A stretch of 61,983 nucleotides of DNA from Ignavibacteria bacterium. Its GTDB lineage: Bacteria > Bacteroidota > Ignavibacteria > Kapaibacteriales > UBA961. The DNA is taken from NCBI GenBank assembly GCA_016873735.1, contig VGWD01000012.1:1-61983 (forward strand), written 5' to 3'. The notes beneath the pieces are model-generated. The model ran no database searches. It saw only the letters and a list, made by a program, of their open reading frames with translations, and was not told where the DNA came from. Made by a program: the position numbers and the translations under genes. Every line of letters begins with the position of its first letter. Position 1 is the stretch's first letter. Shown here piece by piece: positions 7,954 through 16,822 of this stretch.

Positions 7954-10900
7954 TTAAAGATTTTCTGTTACAGGACTTTCATTTTTTCTGTTCTTGCTGA
8001 ACTTTTCGGAAAGGGTGGCGAATGCCACATACAAGCCCGGAATGATAATTACACCAAACACGGTTCCGAACAACATACCTCCGGCTGCTGCCGTGCCAAT
8101 GGTTCTATTGCCGATTGCACCTGCACCTGTGGCAATCATTAGGGGTAATAAACCCGCAATAAATGCAAATGATGTCATTAGGATTGGTCGCAAGCGGAGT
8201 TTTGAACCTTCAATGGCGGCTTGCAAGGCGGTTTTCCCCTGACTGTGGCGTTGTGCAGCAAACTCCACTATAAGAATGGCGTTTTTGCCCAACAAGCCAA
8301 TAAGCATAATCAGGGCTATTTGAGCATAGATGTTGTTTTCTAAACCGAAAATTTGAAGCATGAAAAATGCCCCAAAAATTCCTGTCGGTAATGAAAGTAT
8401 TACAGGCAAAGGCAGCAGCAAACTTTCGTATTGAGCAGCCAAAACCAAATACACAAAAACCAAACAAATTAAAAAGATGATGATTGCTTCGTTGCCCGAA
8501 TTCACTTCGTCTCTTGAAATTCCCGCCCAGTCAATATCGTAACCTCTTGGCAATTTTTCTTTGGCGGTTTGTTGCACTATTTTCAAAACTGTTCCGCTAC
8601 TAACACCTGTTTTTCCTTCACCGTTCAACTCTGCGGATGGATACATATTGTATCGGGTAACCTGGTCAACTCCATAGGTTTTTTCAACAGTCATAAAAGC
8701 AGAAAGCGGAACCATTTCTTCTTTATCATTCTTGACATACAATTTGAGCAAATCTTCGGGTAATGCTCTGTATTCGGGCGATGCCTGAACCATAACTTTA
8801 TACATCTGTCCGAAACGAATGAAGTTTGTTGCGTATTCGCTACCCAGCATGGTTTGCAAAGAACTCATTGCATTGTTCACCGTTATTCCTTTTTGTGCAG
8901 CTTTATCCATATCAATATGTAAGGTATATTGAGGATAGCTTGCATCAAAAATGGTGAAGGCACTGGCAATTTCGGGCTGTGCTTTCAGGTCTGCAATAAA
9001 CTGTTTTACCACTATTTCCATTTTCTTGAAATCACTGCTACCTGTTTTGTCTAACAACCGCAACTCAAAACCGCTTGCATTACCATAGCCGGGCACGGCA
9101 GGTGGCGGAAAAAATTCTATTTGAGCATCTTTGATGTGTTGTGTCTTTTGTTCAAATATTTCTATTACCTCGTCCACCGAAACATTCCGTTCTTCCCATT
9201 TTTTTAAATTGATGAGAGCCGTTCCGTAAGTTGCACCTGTTCCGTCAGACAAGATGTTTGTTCCAGCTAATGTTGAAATGCTTTCAACACCTTCAATATC
9301 TTTTCCTGTTCGTTGAATTTCGTTTACTACTTCCTTTGTTCGCTCCAAGGTAGCACCCGATGGGGTTGTAACGCTTGCATAAAATGTCCCTTGGTCTTCT
9401 TCAGGAATAAAGCCCGATGAAAGGAGTTTGCCAAAAACCCCCGACCCAATCAGGAAAACAAGTAAAACTCCAAAAGTGATAATCCTGCGGTTTACAATTT
9501 TAGTTAGCAGGTTTTTGTATCTATCCTCTATGCTGGAATATCTTTTGTTGAAGCCATTTAAAAATTTTTGTAAAACTGTTTTCTTCTTTTCTTCTCCGAT
9601 ATGATTTTTCAAAATCAAAGCACACAATGCAGGTGTAAGGGTTAATGCAACAACACCAGAAATGACAATGGAAATAGCCATTGTAAGTGAAAATTGTTTA
9701 TAAAAAATTCCCGAAGGTCCGCTCATAAATGCCACAGGAATAAATACCGCAGCCATTACCAAAGTGATAGCAATGATTGCTCCGCTTATTTCTTTCATTG
9801 CCTGTTCGGTGGCTTTCATTACAGAAATTTTTGAATGTTCCATTTTAGCATGAACCGCTTCTACTACAACTATTGCATTGTCCACCACAATACCAATTGC
9901 CAGCACCAAAGCGAAAAGCGTAATCAGATTTAATGAGAAGCCGAGAAATTGCATAAAGAAAAATGTGCCGACAAGTGAAACAGGGACTGCAAGGGTTGGA
10001 ATAAGTGTTGAACGCCAATCGCCAAGAAAAATGAAAACCACCAGTGTAACAAGTAACAATGCTTCAATGAATGTCTTTATTACTTCGTGGATGGAAGCAT
10101 CTAAAAAACGACTTACATCATAACTTACTTCGTAATCCATGCCTTTTAAAAAGGTGGTTTGCTTCATTTCTTCCATTCGCTTTTTTACAGCGGCAATTAC
10201 ATCACTTGCATTTGAGCCGGGTAATTGTTTGAGCATGATAGCTGCACAAGGTTTGCCATTGAGTTTAGCTTCCACATCAAAATAGGTTGTGCCAAACTCT
10301 ACATCTGCTATGTCTTTTATTTTTAAAATCTGTCCGCTTTCGGTTGATTTAATCGGAATGTTTTCATATTGCTCTTTGCTGTTAAATTTTCCTGTGTATT
10401 TAATGGTGTATTGCAACGCCTGTCCTTTTTTGTCGCTGCTTTCTCCAATTTTTCCCGGTGCTGCTTCAATGTTTTGTTCTTCCAAAGTGTTTATTACATC
10501 TTCTGCTGAAACATTGTAAGCAAGCATTTTGTCGGGTTTTAACCAAATACGCATGGCATATTCTTTTGCCCCTAAAATGTCAGCTTTACCTACTCCGTTT
10601 ATACGTTTTAATTCTGCAAGCACATTGATGTCGGCAAAATTGTAAAGGAACTTTTCGTCAATGGTGGTGTCGCTGCTAAATATGTTTAGATACATCAGCA
10701 TGGCGTTTTCCTCTTTTGCTATGGCAACACCTGCTTTAATTACTTCCGAAGGAAGTTCTGCGATTACATCCTGCACACGAGTTTGCACATTGATGGCTGC
10801 CACATTGGGGTCGGTGCCTGTTTCAAATAAAATTTGAACCACACCAACACCATCGTTTCCGGCATCACTACTCATGTATTTCATACCGGGAACTCCATTG

Positions 10901-11106
10901 ATGGCACGTTCAAGCGGAACGATGGCAGCTTTTGTAACAGCTTCGGCATTAGCACCAGTGTATTCCACTTCCACATTTACCTCCGGTGGGGCAATGTTTG
11001 GAAATTGAGTTACCGGCATCTGAATAACAGTTATCAACCCAAGCAACAAAATGATAACCGATATTACGATTGATAATATCGGTCGGTTAATTAATCTGTC
11101 TGTCAT
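7954..11106 (-). CDS. RND efflux pump inner-membrane transporter, HAE1 family
   Basis: 1050 residues, the normal length for AcrB-type pumps, with the 12-TM, two-porter-domain layout. It starts 'MTDRLINRPILSIVISVIIL'. The proton-relay segment of TM4 reads 'AIGIVVDNAIVVVEAVHA': the first of the two AcrB aspartates (D407) is kept and the second (D408) is Asn. The TM10 lysine is kept ('IGLLGKNAILIVEFAAQRHS'). The porter has 'PGYGNASGFELRLLD' near 665, as in drug-type (HAE1) rather than metal-type pumps. It is the second structural gene of the operon, 6 bp after the adaptor gene stop and 2 bp before the outer-membrane gene. Confidence 0.95.
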   Translation of the reverse strand: MTDRLINRPILSIVISVIILLLGLITVIQMPVTQFPNIAPPEVNVEVEYTGANAEAVTKAAIVPLERAINGVPGMKYMSSDAGNDGVGVVQILFETGTDPNVAAINVQTRVQDVIAELPSEVIKAGVAIAKEENAMLMYLNIFSSDTTIDEKFLYNFADINVLAELKRINGVGKADILGAKEYAMRIWLKPDKMLAYNVSAEDVINTLEEQNIEAAPGKIGESSDKKGQALQYTIKYTGKFNSKEQYENIPIKSTESGQILKIKDIADVEFGTTYFDVEAKLNGKPCAAIMLKQLPGSNASDVIAAVKKRMEEMKQTTFLKGMDYEVSYDVSRFLDASIHEVIKTFIEALLLVTLVVFIFLGDWRSTLIPTLAVPVSLVGTFFFMQFLGFSLNLITLFALVLAIGIVVDNAIVVVEAVHAKMEHSKISVMKATEQAMKEISGAIIAITLVMAAVFIPVAFMSGPSGIFYKQFSLTMAISIVISGVVALTLTPALCALILKNHIGEEKKKTVLQKFLNGFNKRYSSIEDRYKNLLTKIVNRRIITFGVLLVFLIGSGVFGKLLSSGFIPEEDQGTFYASVTTPSGATLERTKEVVNEIQRTGKDIEGVESISTLAGTNILSDGTGATYGTALINLKKWEERNVSVDEVIEIFEQKTQHIKDAQIEFFPPPAVPGYGNASGFELRLLDKTGSSDFKKMEIVVKQFIADLKAQPEIASAFTIFDASYPQYTLHIDMDKAAQKGITVNNAMSSLQTMLGSEYATNFIRFGQMYKVMVQASPEYRALPEDLLKLYVKNDKEEMVPLSAFMTVEKTYGVDQVTRYNMYPSAELNGEGKTGVSSGTVLKIVQQTAKEKLPRGYDIDWAGISRDEVNSGNEAIIIFLICLVFVYLVLAAQYESLLLPLPVILSLPTGIFGAFFMLQIFGLENNIYAQIALIMLIGLLGKNAILIVEFAAQRHSQGKTALQAAIEGSKLRLRPILMTSFAFIAGLLPLMIATGAGAIGNRTIGTAAAGGMLFGTVFGVIIIPGLYVAFATLSEKFSKNRKNESPVTENL

Positions 11107-11112
11107 TTTCTT

Positions 11113-12222
11113 TTAGTTTTTAGCGTTAGTGATTTGAGAAAACGATATTGGATCGGGTATTACTATATCTCCGTCTTTTACTTTCTGAATGCCTTCGTAA
11201 ATTATTTTGTCGCTGGCACTAAGCGTTTGCTCTATTACATACCAGTGGGGCAACCGTGCAAGTGGTGTTACTTTGGTTTGCTGCACTTTATTGTCAGTAG
11301 TTACTGTAAACACATAGATATTCTCCTGAATTTCGAAAGTTGATTTTTGAGGAATAAGCATTGCGTTTTTCAGTTCGGTTTTCACCTGCACTTTTCCGCT
11401 TGCTCCGTGTTTCAAAAGGTTTTCAGGGTTCGGAAATTTTGCACGGAAAGCAATGTTGCCAGTGCTTTTGTCAAACTCGCTTTCGGTGGTTTCAATTATT
11501 CCTTTGTGCTTGTAAACATTTCCGTTTGCTAACACCAACGAAACTTCTTTTGATTTTCCTTCGCCTTTTGAGGTGGCATAATCCAAATAATCTTTTTCAG
11601 AAACATTGTAATAAGCAAACACTTCTTTGTTGTTTGAAATGCTTGTCAGCAATGTTCCTTCCTCAATCAAACTTCCCGTTTTGTTCGGAATACGGTTGAT
11701 GATGCCGTCAAACGGGGCTTTTATTTCTGCAAACGAAAGATTGAGATTTGCCTGTGCTTTATCACTTTCGGCTTCTTCTACTTGCGCTTTCAACGCTTCC
11801 ACTTTTGCTTCTGCCAAATCGTATTCTGGTTTACCGATTATATTTTTTGCAAGCAGTTTTTGAGAATTGTCCAACTCAATTTCTGCTGATTTTAAATCTG
11901 CCATAGCACTTTTCAAAGCCGCTTTGGTTTTCTGTAACTCTTGCTGATACTCTTTGCTGCTGATGGTAAAAAGCGTTTGACCTTGTCGCACGGTTTGCCC
12001 TTCATCCACCAAAATGGTTTCTATAAAACCTTTAATTCGTGAACGCACTTCCACATTTTGCACTGCGTTTATTTCGGCTACATACTCATTGGTAATAACC
12101 GTATCGGTAATAAGGGGTGATATTACCTTATATGTTTCTTGTTTCTCTTTTTGACTTGTTGGTGAGCATGATGCTAATGCCATTATAGCACCCATGCTCA
12201 AAAGCAATGTGTAATTCTTCAT
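11113..12222 (-). CDS. RND efflux periplasmic adaptor (membrane fusion protein)
   Basis: 369 residues. The lipoprotein signal ends 'MALASCSP', so it is anchored by Cys19. The domains follow the AcrA/MexA order: a barrel-sandwich half-motif near 55-90 ('VEVRSRIKGFIETILVDEGQ'), an alpha-helical hairpin (about 90-165), a second lipoyl half near 165-190 ('AEIKAPFDGIINRIPNKTGS'), a beta-barrel and a membrane-proximal domain. It links the inner-membrane RND protein to the outer-membrane duct. It is the first pump gene in the operon, with a small conserved gene 97 bp upstream. Confidence 0.95.
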   Translation of the reverse strand: MKNYTLLLSMGAIMALASCSPTSQKEKQETYKVISPLITDTVITNEYVAEINAVQNVEVRSRIKGFIETILVDEGQTVRQGQTLFTISSKEYQQELQKTKAALKSAMADLKSAEIELDNSQKLLAKNIIGKPEYDLAEAKVEALKAQVEEAESDKAQANLNLSFAEIKAPFDGIINRIPNKTGSLIEEGTLLTSISNNKEVFAYYNVSEKDYLDYATSKGEGKSKEVSLVLANGNVYKHKGIIETTESEFDKSTGNIAFRAKFPNPENLLKHGASGKVQVKTELKNAMLIPQKSTFEIQENIYVFTVTTDNKVQQTKVTPLARLPHWYVIEQTLSASDKIIYEGIQKVKDGDIVIPDPISFSQITNAKN

Positions 12223-12257
12223 TGTTATGAGATGTTTAAAAATTAAAATGGAAATGA

Positions 12258-12299
12258 CTTGGGCTTAGCCCAAGCAATCGTAAGACCCGCAAGGGTCTT
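12258..12299 (-). other. Two intercistronic hairpins in the efflux operon
   Basis: CTTGGGCTTAGCCCAAG (12258-12274) and AAGACCCGCAAGGGTCTT (12282-12299) are perfect short palindromes in the 97-bp gap before the adaptor gene. There is no T-run, so they are more likely mRNA-stability or dispersed repeat elements than terminators. Confidence 0.5.
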
Positions 12300-12319
12300 G
12301 ATTTAAAAAGAATGAAGTA

Positions 12320-12709
12320 TTACGCTTTTGGCGGTGGAGGAACTATTTCGGGATGAAACTGTTCGGAATATTTTCCCTGATAAGAAATGAAATTTTTGAC
12401 CAAATGAATTTTTGGAATGGTAGACTGTAATTTATTTATTGATTGATGGTAAGAAAAATCAACTACTTTTTTTGCATTTAACCCGTTGTTTTCCTCATCC
12501 CCGGGTTCATCATGTTCAAGAATGGCATTGTTGATTCCACATATCTGTTCCAACACAATTTCCACAATACTTTCCATATCGTTTACGCTCAGGTCTTCGG
12601 AAATATGGCTGGGTTGTGCGTCAGGTGTGTCCACACTCAGGTTTAAGATGTTCAGAGCCAATACAAACCACAGGCAACGGAAAATAATATGTTCACGAAT
12701 GAATTTCAT
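12320..12709 (-). CDS. Small conserved protein preceding RND efflux operon
   Basis: 129 residues with one N-terminal hydrophobic segment ('CLWFVLALNILNLSVD', about 12-27) and a soluble, acidic remainder ending in 'QFHPEIVPPPPKA'. I recognise this type only as an uncharacterised protein that often precedes RND efflux operons in Bacteroidota. It contains 'ICGINNAILEHDEPGDEENN', acidic and with a His, but no established motif. It is the first gene of the operon. A regulatory or substrate-sensing role in the periplasm would be guesswork. Confidence 0.7.
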   Translation of the reverse strand: MKFIREHIIFRCLWFVLALNILNLSVDTPDAQPSHISEDLSVNDMESIVEIVLEQICGINNAILEHDEPGDEENNGLNAKKVVDFSYHQSINKLQSTIPKIHLVKNFISYQGKYSEQFHPEIVPPPPKA

Positions 12710-12823
12710 TTAGCGGTGCAAATATATGATTTTAATTTGATTGTGGTTACGGGTGCGTTGGATAAAACGGCTCTTTTGCTTTTGCGTATTCTAGGATATT
12801 TACATTTCCAAATTTTTTTTCGA

Positions 12824-13814
12824 TTATGCTGCTTTTTTATAAATATCAACAAATTTCGCTTTTCTTTTAACTACTGCGAACATACGTAAAATAAGTTTAA
12901 ATTTCACATTATTGAGCACTATACTATAACATTTCTGATTCAATTTTCTTGTGGCATATTCTCTTAACTCAGGATCCCATTGTATGGCACTTCTGGCTGC
13001 CTGACTGAGCTCTTGCTTTAGTTCCTTATTAGCAATAGGACTCACCTTTTTTCTCCCCTTTATGCTTGTACCTGAGCTGTATTCAAATGGCACCACCCCA
13101 ACATAAACCGCATAGCTTCGGGCATTTTAAAGCTTTCAAAATTTTCGGTGTAGGCCACTGTCATTAAAGCGTTTACCATTCCTATACCTCTAATGCTGGT
13201 AAGTAAAAGATAGTTTAGTTTTATCAATTCATCCGTCTCCACAATGATTAAAAGCTGCTCGACCAGTTTGGCTATTAATTTGGCATTATCTTTTATTTTT
13301 TGTTCAATAGAAGCACAAATAATGTCGTTTTTGTTTACGGGATACATTTGCTTTCTTTCTTTTAATGTGCCTTAGTATCCTGCTTGCTCCCGCACAACCC
13401 TTTTTCTAAAGCCTAATAGTTCTTTTAGTTGAAGAACTGTTTTATTTAAAGGTTTAGCAGGCTCAAGAAATTTATGTTTTTCTTCGCCATACTGAGCTAT
13501 ACGGGCAGCATCAATTTTATCATTTTTTCTCTAATGATACCCAGTGATCTTTTGATGGCCAACCCAGGAATACGGGCATACTGTAATTTATGCGCCTCGC
13601 AGAATTGAATCAGCTTGTATTCATACCCTCCGGTATGCTCCAAAACAATAAAACTACTGTTAAGGGCTATTTGTTTTAACCTGCACCATTTTAAGAAGTG
13701 TTTAAATCCTTCAGAACTGTTCAGAATTTGAATGTGTTCATTGATTTCACTGCAATGAACGTCTAATGTGTTTTTTGACACATCAATACCAATTGTGTAA
13801 TCCCATTTTTTCAT
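12824..13814 (-). pseudogene. IS110-family transposase (DEDD/Tnp_20), inactivated
   Basis: Read across the breaks, this is a complete protein of about 330 residues. The N-terminal RuvC-like DEDD domain shows 'GIDVSKNTLDVHC', 'VLEHTGGYE' and 'NDKIDAARI'. The C-terminal Tnp_20 domain shows 'PFEYSSGTSIKGRKKVS' with the catalytic serine region. Three lesions break it: one missing base in an A6 run (T6 on the plus strand at 13523-13528), an in-frame TAA at 13372-13374, and one missing base in an A4 run (plus strand 13125-13128). Three separate ORF pieces result. Unless these are assembly errors, no active enzyme is made. Confidence 0.85.
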
Positions 13815-14040
13815 ACCTTTGAAAAGTTTAATTTGTTAAACAATAAAGATGCTCTTGTCAAAAACCTTTGGTGATGCAAAGAGATAATTCTAGTTGGACC
13901 TGGAGCATCGAAATTAACAGCAGGGACTAATACGCAAACAAGTCCATTAGTGACTAGAAGGGCGGCAAGTTCACCCTGCTGTTTAATTTCAAAGTTATGA
14001 ACAATTTTAGGACTTATCAACTCCCCCTAAGAACCCCCTT
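13815..14040 (-). ncRNA. Candidate IS110 bridge RNA region
   Basis: About 225 bp immediately upstream of the transposase start contain no credible gene but fold strongly. Arms 13910-13925 (gaaattaacagcaggg on the plus strand) and 13974-13990 (ccctgctgtttaatttc) pair over 16 bp with one bulged base. Inside the 48-nt loop, ACTAAT (13926-13931) pairs with ATTAGT (13946-13951). In IS110-group elements the non-coding end 5' of the recombinase gene encodes a bridge RNA whose internal loops pair with target and donor DNA; the position, length and stem-with-internal-loop shape fit this. Assignment of target or donor loops is not possible here. Confidence 0.55.
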
Positions 14041-14311
14041 TACAACAACATTATTTTTATAAGAATTTATCTTTTTGGGTCCAAAGGAAGGGTTAGTTTG
14101 TGTGTCGGGGCAAAAGCAAATGTGCCGTTTGCGGGTGGCAATAAAAACTTCATTTTTTTTGTGTGTGGGCAAAAAATAAAAATACGAAGCAGAGACTTGT
14201 CGGTGAAAAGGGTGTCAAACTCGGTCAGAAAGTCGTCCTGAAAAGTTTGTTTAAAAGCAGTCAGTTTGAAGTTGCACGGGCGCCAATAGGGTTTCCGGTA
14301 ACGGTTTGCAG

Positions 14312-14378
14312 CTACAAGAAGTTGGCGATTTCGAAGCACAAAGCTTCATTTAACCACTGATCCGCCAATTTCTTGTAG
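14312..14378. repeat. Imperfect palindrome, 16-bp arms, in foreign block
   Basis: CTACAAGAAGTTGGCG (14312-14327) and CGCCAATTTCTTGTAG (14363-14378) are inverted copies (15 of 16 positions) around a 35-nt spacer that itself can pair partly. The remainder of 14041-14384 holds no gene I can support; the short ORFs there lack any family signal. The element looks like a dispersed intergenic palindrome. The attC core motifs RYYYAAC and GTTRRRY are not convincing. Confidence 0.6.
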
Positions 14379-14384
14379 GTGCTG

Positions 14385-15494
14385 TTATAAGCAGTGGTTC
14401 TTTCTGTCACCTCGTATATTCTCATTCTGTCTGAATATTATGAATTCGTTTATAAGGTGTGATATAAACATGAATGTCAAAATTAATAAAATAATGGTGA
14501 CGTAAGAGCTTTGGTTAATACCGAAAAAAGAAATGTTCCAAATGATAATTATCCATTGAGCAAAGTAAATGTTTGTCACTCCATTGCTCCACTTAAAAAG
14601 TAAGTCAAAAAACTTGTTCTGAGGTACTTTGTCTAGAATTAATTTATTAATGTAAAGCCAAAAGACTACAAAACCGCACATAAATAACATTCCACCTTGT
14701 CGGCTGTGATAGTAGTCGTTGAAATGGTAATCTACGTTTGAATATGAAATGGCAATTCCAAGAACCAGAACTAAAATACCAATTATTCCAAAGTATTTAA
14801 AAGTTGTACTTTGGTCTTTTGAGTTTTTCATTGTGTCGCCAAGAAACATTCCTAGTAGTGGAAATGATAGCCAAGGAAATACAGGAAAAGCAATTTTATT
14901 TGCGATAAAGCTAAATTCAATTGGTTGGTCTCCCCAAAACAGTTCTAAAATTTGGTCTATGACTGGTATGTTTAGGTTTAAGCCCCAAAGAAATGGTGAA
15001 AGCATACTAATCAGAAATGCAGTAAATAGTATTATATACTTGTTGATTTTAAACTCTTGAATAAGTGCCATAATCATTAATGCAATTCCAGCAAATTGTA
15101 AAATGTCAACTATGGTTAAAATAGTGTATTCATTTAATTTTTCTAAAGGGAATGTTTTTGCAATTTCCATTTCTAATTGAGTAGAAAGAGTAAATGGAAT
15201 AACACCCCTAAGGATATTTAGAATGTAGCCTGACAAAAATATTTTAAAGCCACGTAATAATCTTGGCTTCAATTCTGATTTCCTTGAATACATAAATGAA
15301 AATCCCATCAAAGTCATAAAAACTGGTGCGGCTGGCGGACCTCCCAAAAACTCTATGATTTGACCGAATACCGAGCTTATTACTTCTTCACTTGCAAATA
15401 CCTCAAGTGTATGAACAGCAATCATAAAAAATACTGCCAAACCTCTTGCAAGGTCTATGGGCAAAAGTCTGTTGTTTTGATTTGTCACATTCAT
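14385..15494 (-). CDS. Multi-pass membrane acyltransferase-like protein (DUF1624/HGSNAT type)
   Basis: 369 residues from the ATG at 15494; an ATG at 15527 would add an unlikely 11 residues. It starts 'MNVTNQNNRLLPIDLARGLA', matching the 'R...DxxRGxA' opening of the heparan-alpha-glucosaminide acetyltransferase/DUF1624 group, followed by 'FFMIAVHTLEVF' with the conserved histidine of TM1. About ten hydrophobic segments follow. Family members move acetyl groups across membranes to sugars or other acceptors; the acceptor here is unknown. A Crp/Fnr regulator lies 70 bp upstream on the same strand and may control it. Confidence 0.75.
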   Translation of the reverse strand: MNVTNQNNRLLPIDLARGLAVFFMIAVHTLEVFASEEVISSVFGQIIEFLGGPPAAPVFMTLMGFSFMYSRKSELKPRLLRGFKIFLSGYILNILRGVIPFTLSTQLEMEIAKTFPLEKLNEYTILTIVDILQFAGIALMIMALIQEFKINKYIILFTAFLISMLSPFLWGLNLNIPVIDQILELFWGDQPIEFSFIANKIAFPVFPWLSFPLLGMFLGDTMKNSKDQSTTFKYFGIIGILVLVLGIAISYSNVDYHFNDYYHSRQGGMLFMCGFVVFWLYINKLILDKVPQNKFFDLLFKWSNGVTNIYFAQWIIIIWNISFFGINQSSYVTIILLILTFMFISHLINEFIIFRQNENIRGDRKNHCL

Positions 15495-15564
15495 CTTTAT
15501 TATCATTTTTAGACTGCAAAATTGCAATGCTTAAAAATGAAATCATTTGACAAATGTCACAAAA

Positions 15565-16134
15565 TCATTTTGCTCTCAAACGGCTAAGTGTTTCTCTTGA
15601 AATTCCAAGAAAGGAAGCAATGTATGTCAGCGGGATACGTTGGAAAAGTTGTGGTTCTTTGTCAAGCAATATCAGATATTTATCGATTGAACTCATCATT
15701 TGAGTAAAGTAAAACTTGTCTTCTAAAAATAAAGCGTAGTCTTCTATTATCGCATTAATAAAATTAGCAATTTGAATATTTGAAAACATTAAAGGCTTTA
15801 CTTGTTTTAGATTGATTGAAATAAGCGTACTATTTTCAATTAACTCAATAGTTTCTCTCGAAGGATTGTCCTTAAAGTTATGCAATGAACCAACCATATC
15901 ATTCTCCAAAGCAAACCAAGTGTTCACTTCTACACCGTCTTTTAGATAGTAACTTCTCACAGCACCTTTAACTACAAAATAAGCAAAGTCGTGTCGTTGG
16001 TTTTCTTTAATAAGTATGTGCTTTTTGTCCAAATTTAAAACTGACAAATGATTACATATTTCTGCTATTGTTTTTTCGCTTAATTTTTGATTAGTAGAAA
16101 AATGGTCTAAAAAGGTTTTGAATAAAATGTCCAT
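15565..16134 (-). CDS. Crp/Fnr-family transcriptional regulator
   Basis: 189 residues, the usual length for Bacteroidota Crp-like proteins. The N-terminal cyclic-nucleotide-binding fold (about 20-120) has 'LIKENQRHDFAYFVVKGAVR' but lacks the full phosphate-binding RxS cassette of E. coli Crp, so its ligand is uncertain. The C-terminus is a winged-helix HTH: 'IPLTYIASFLGISRETLSRL'. There are no Fe-S cysteines of the Fnr type. It is co-oriented with the downstream acyltransferase gene. Confidence 0.85.
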   Translation of the reverse strand: MDILFKTFLDHFSTNQKLSEKTIAEICNHLSVLNLDKKHILIKENQRHDFAYFVVKGAVRSYYLKDGVEVNTWFALENDMVGSLHNFKDNPSRETIELIENSTLISINLKQVKPLMFSNIQIANFINAIIEDYALFLEDKFYFTQMMSSIDKYLILLDKEPQLFQRIPLTYIASFLGISRETLSRLRAK

Positions 16135-16822
16135 TCTTAAATGTCTATTTGGATCTTGATGTCTTTTAGTTTGTGGGGCCTGCTACCATTGCTTATAACT
16201 ATCTAATACTCGAAACATAATTTCGCCCATTGTGTATACCATATTCGTATAAGCGAAACATATTAATTTTATGGAGAAAATATGCTTTTTCTAAAATCAT
16301 TATTTAAAATATTTAGATGTTTTGAAAATTATTCGTTTTGATATTGAATTAGCACACTACTGTTTGGCTTTAATTGTGACTTCCTCCTGACTTTGCCATG
16401 ATATTTATAGCTGATATAATTCTTGTCTATTCCCTAATTGACTTCTTTCATTGTAGTTCTACATATGATATATTTTAAAAATTATTTGTATCATATTTGT
16501 ATCAAATAGTCTAGAGGGCATTGTAAGTGCAATATAATCATTTACTTATGAACTATTTATTTATTCCGTGACAGGGGGGAGAGCCCCCGAACATTTCCAT
16601 ACATTTTCGAACATAATCTTACATAATTGAACACAACTCTATAAAATACAATATATTACAATAGTACTTTGGGAGATTTAAGTCCCGAAGATTTCATTAA
16701 CCAGATCACCCTTTCAGCAGAATTCTCTACTTTTGACATGTCCTAACAACTGGGGGGAGGTCAAAATAAGAGACTATTCTAACCAGTATTTCTTGAACTA
16801 TTTTTTATAACAATTTCTAACA
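16135..16822. other. Gene-free AT-rich stretch at the right junction of the foreign block
   Basis: 688 bp without a supportable gene. It holds a GGGGGGAGAGCCCCC hairpin near 16575-16589, a short direct repeat (ATTTGTATCA twice near 16484-16504), and very AT-rich sequence. The junction between acquired and native DNA probably lies here. No attachment site or target duplication could be picked out by eye. Confidence 0.4.

Larger units (their letters stand above)
12824..14040 (-). mobile_element. IS110-family insertion sequence, decayed
   Basis: The element comprises a broken IS110 transposase gene plus a folded non-coding stretch directly upstream of its start. IS110 elements normally lack terminal inverted repeats and do not make target duplications, and I see neither here. 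The outer limits are therefore uncertain: the right limit is set just beyond the folded region, the left limit at the transposase stop. Confidence 0.75.
6400..16822. other. Probable horizontally acquired block
   Basis: Between the sucC terminator and a 5'-truncated T9SS gene lies a block in which every gene is on the minus strand: an RND efflux operon, an IS110 relic, an acyltransferase and a Crp regulator. It contains two long palindromes not seen elsewhere in the window and no T9SS cargo gene. The dense run of T9SS genes resumes at its right edge with a gene lacking its beginning. I see no integrase or clear direct repeats, so the exact ends and the mechanism are unknown. The limits given are approximate. 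Confidence 0.55.

Noticed and set aside
6518-12222. Heavy-metal (Cus/Czc type) efflux system
   Set aside because: The inner-membrane protein has the drug-type VDNA motif in TM4 and porter features of HAE1, not the metal-type motif, and no metal-binding Met or His clusters are seen in the adaptor.
12824-13814. Programmed frameshifting in the IS110 transposase
   Set aside because: IS110 transposases are normally a single frame, and a nonsense codon plus a second lesion in an A4 run argue for decay.
13811-14020. 69-codon ORF upstream of the IS110 transposase
   Set aside because: It lies over the folded non-coding end of the element, has no family signal, and its sequence is better explained by RNA pairing.
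14067-14360. ORFs of 65-90 codons on both strands between the IS relic and the acyltransferase
   Set aside because: Composition is low-complexity, they overlap a palindrome, and no recognised domain or ribosome-binding site is present.
14312-14378. Integron attC site
   Set aside because: The overall shape is similar, but the RYYYAAC and GTTRRRY core sites are not present and no integrase is nearby.
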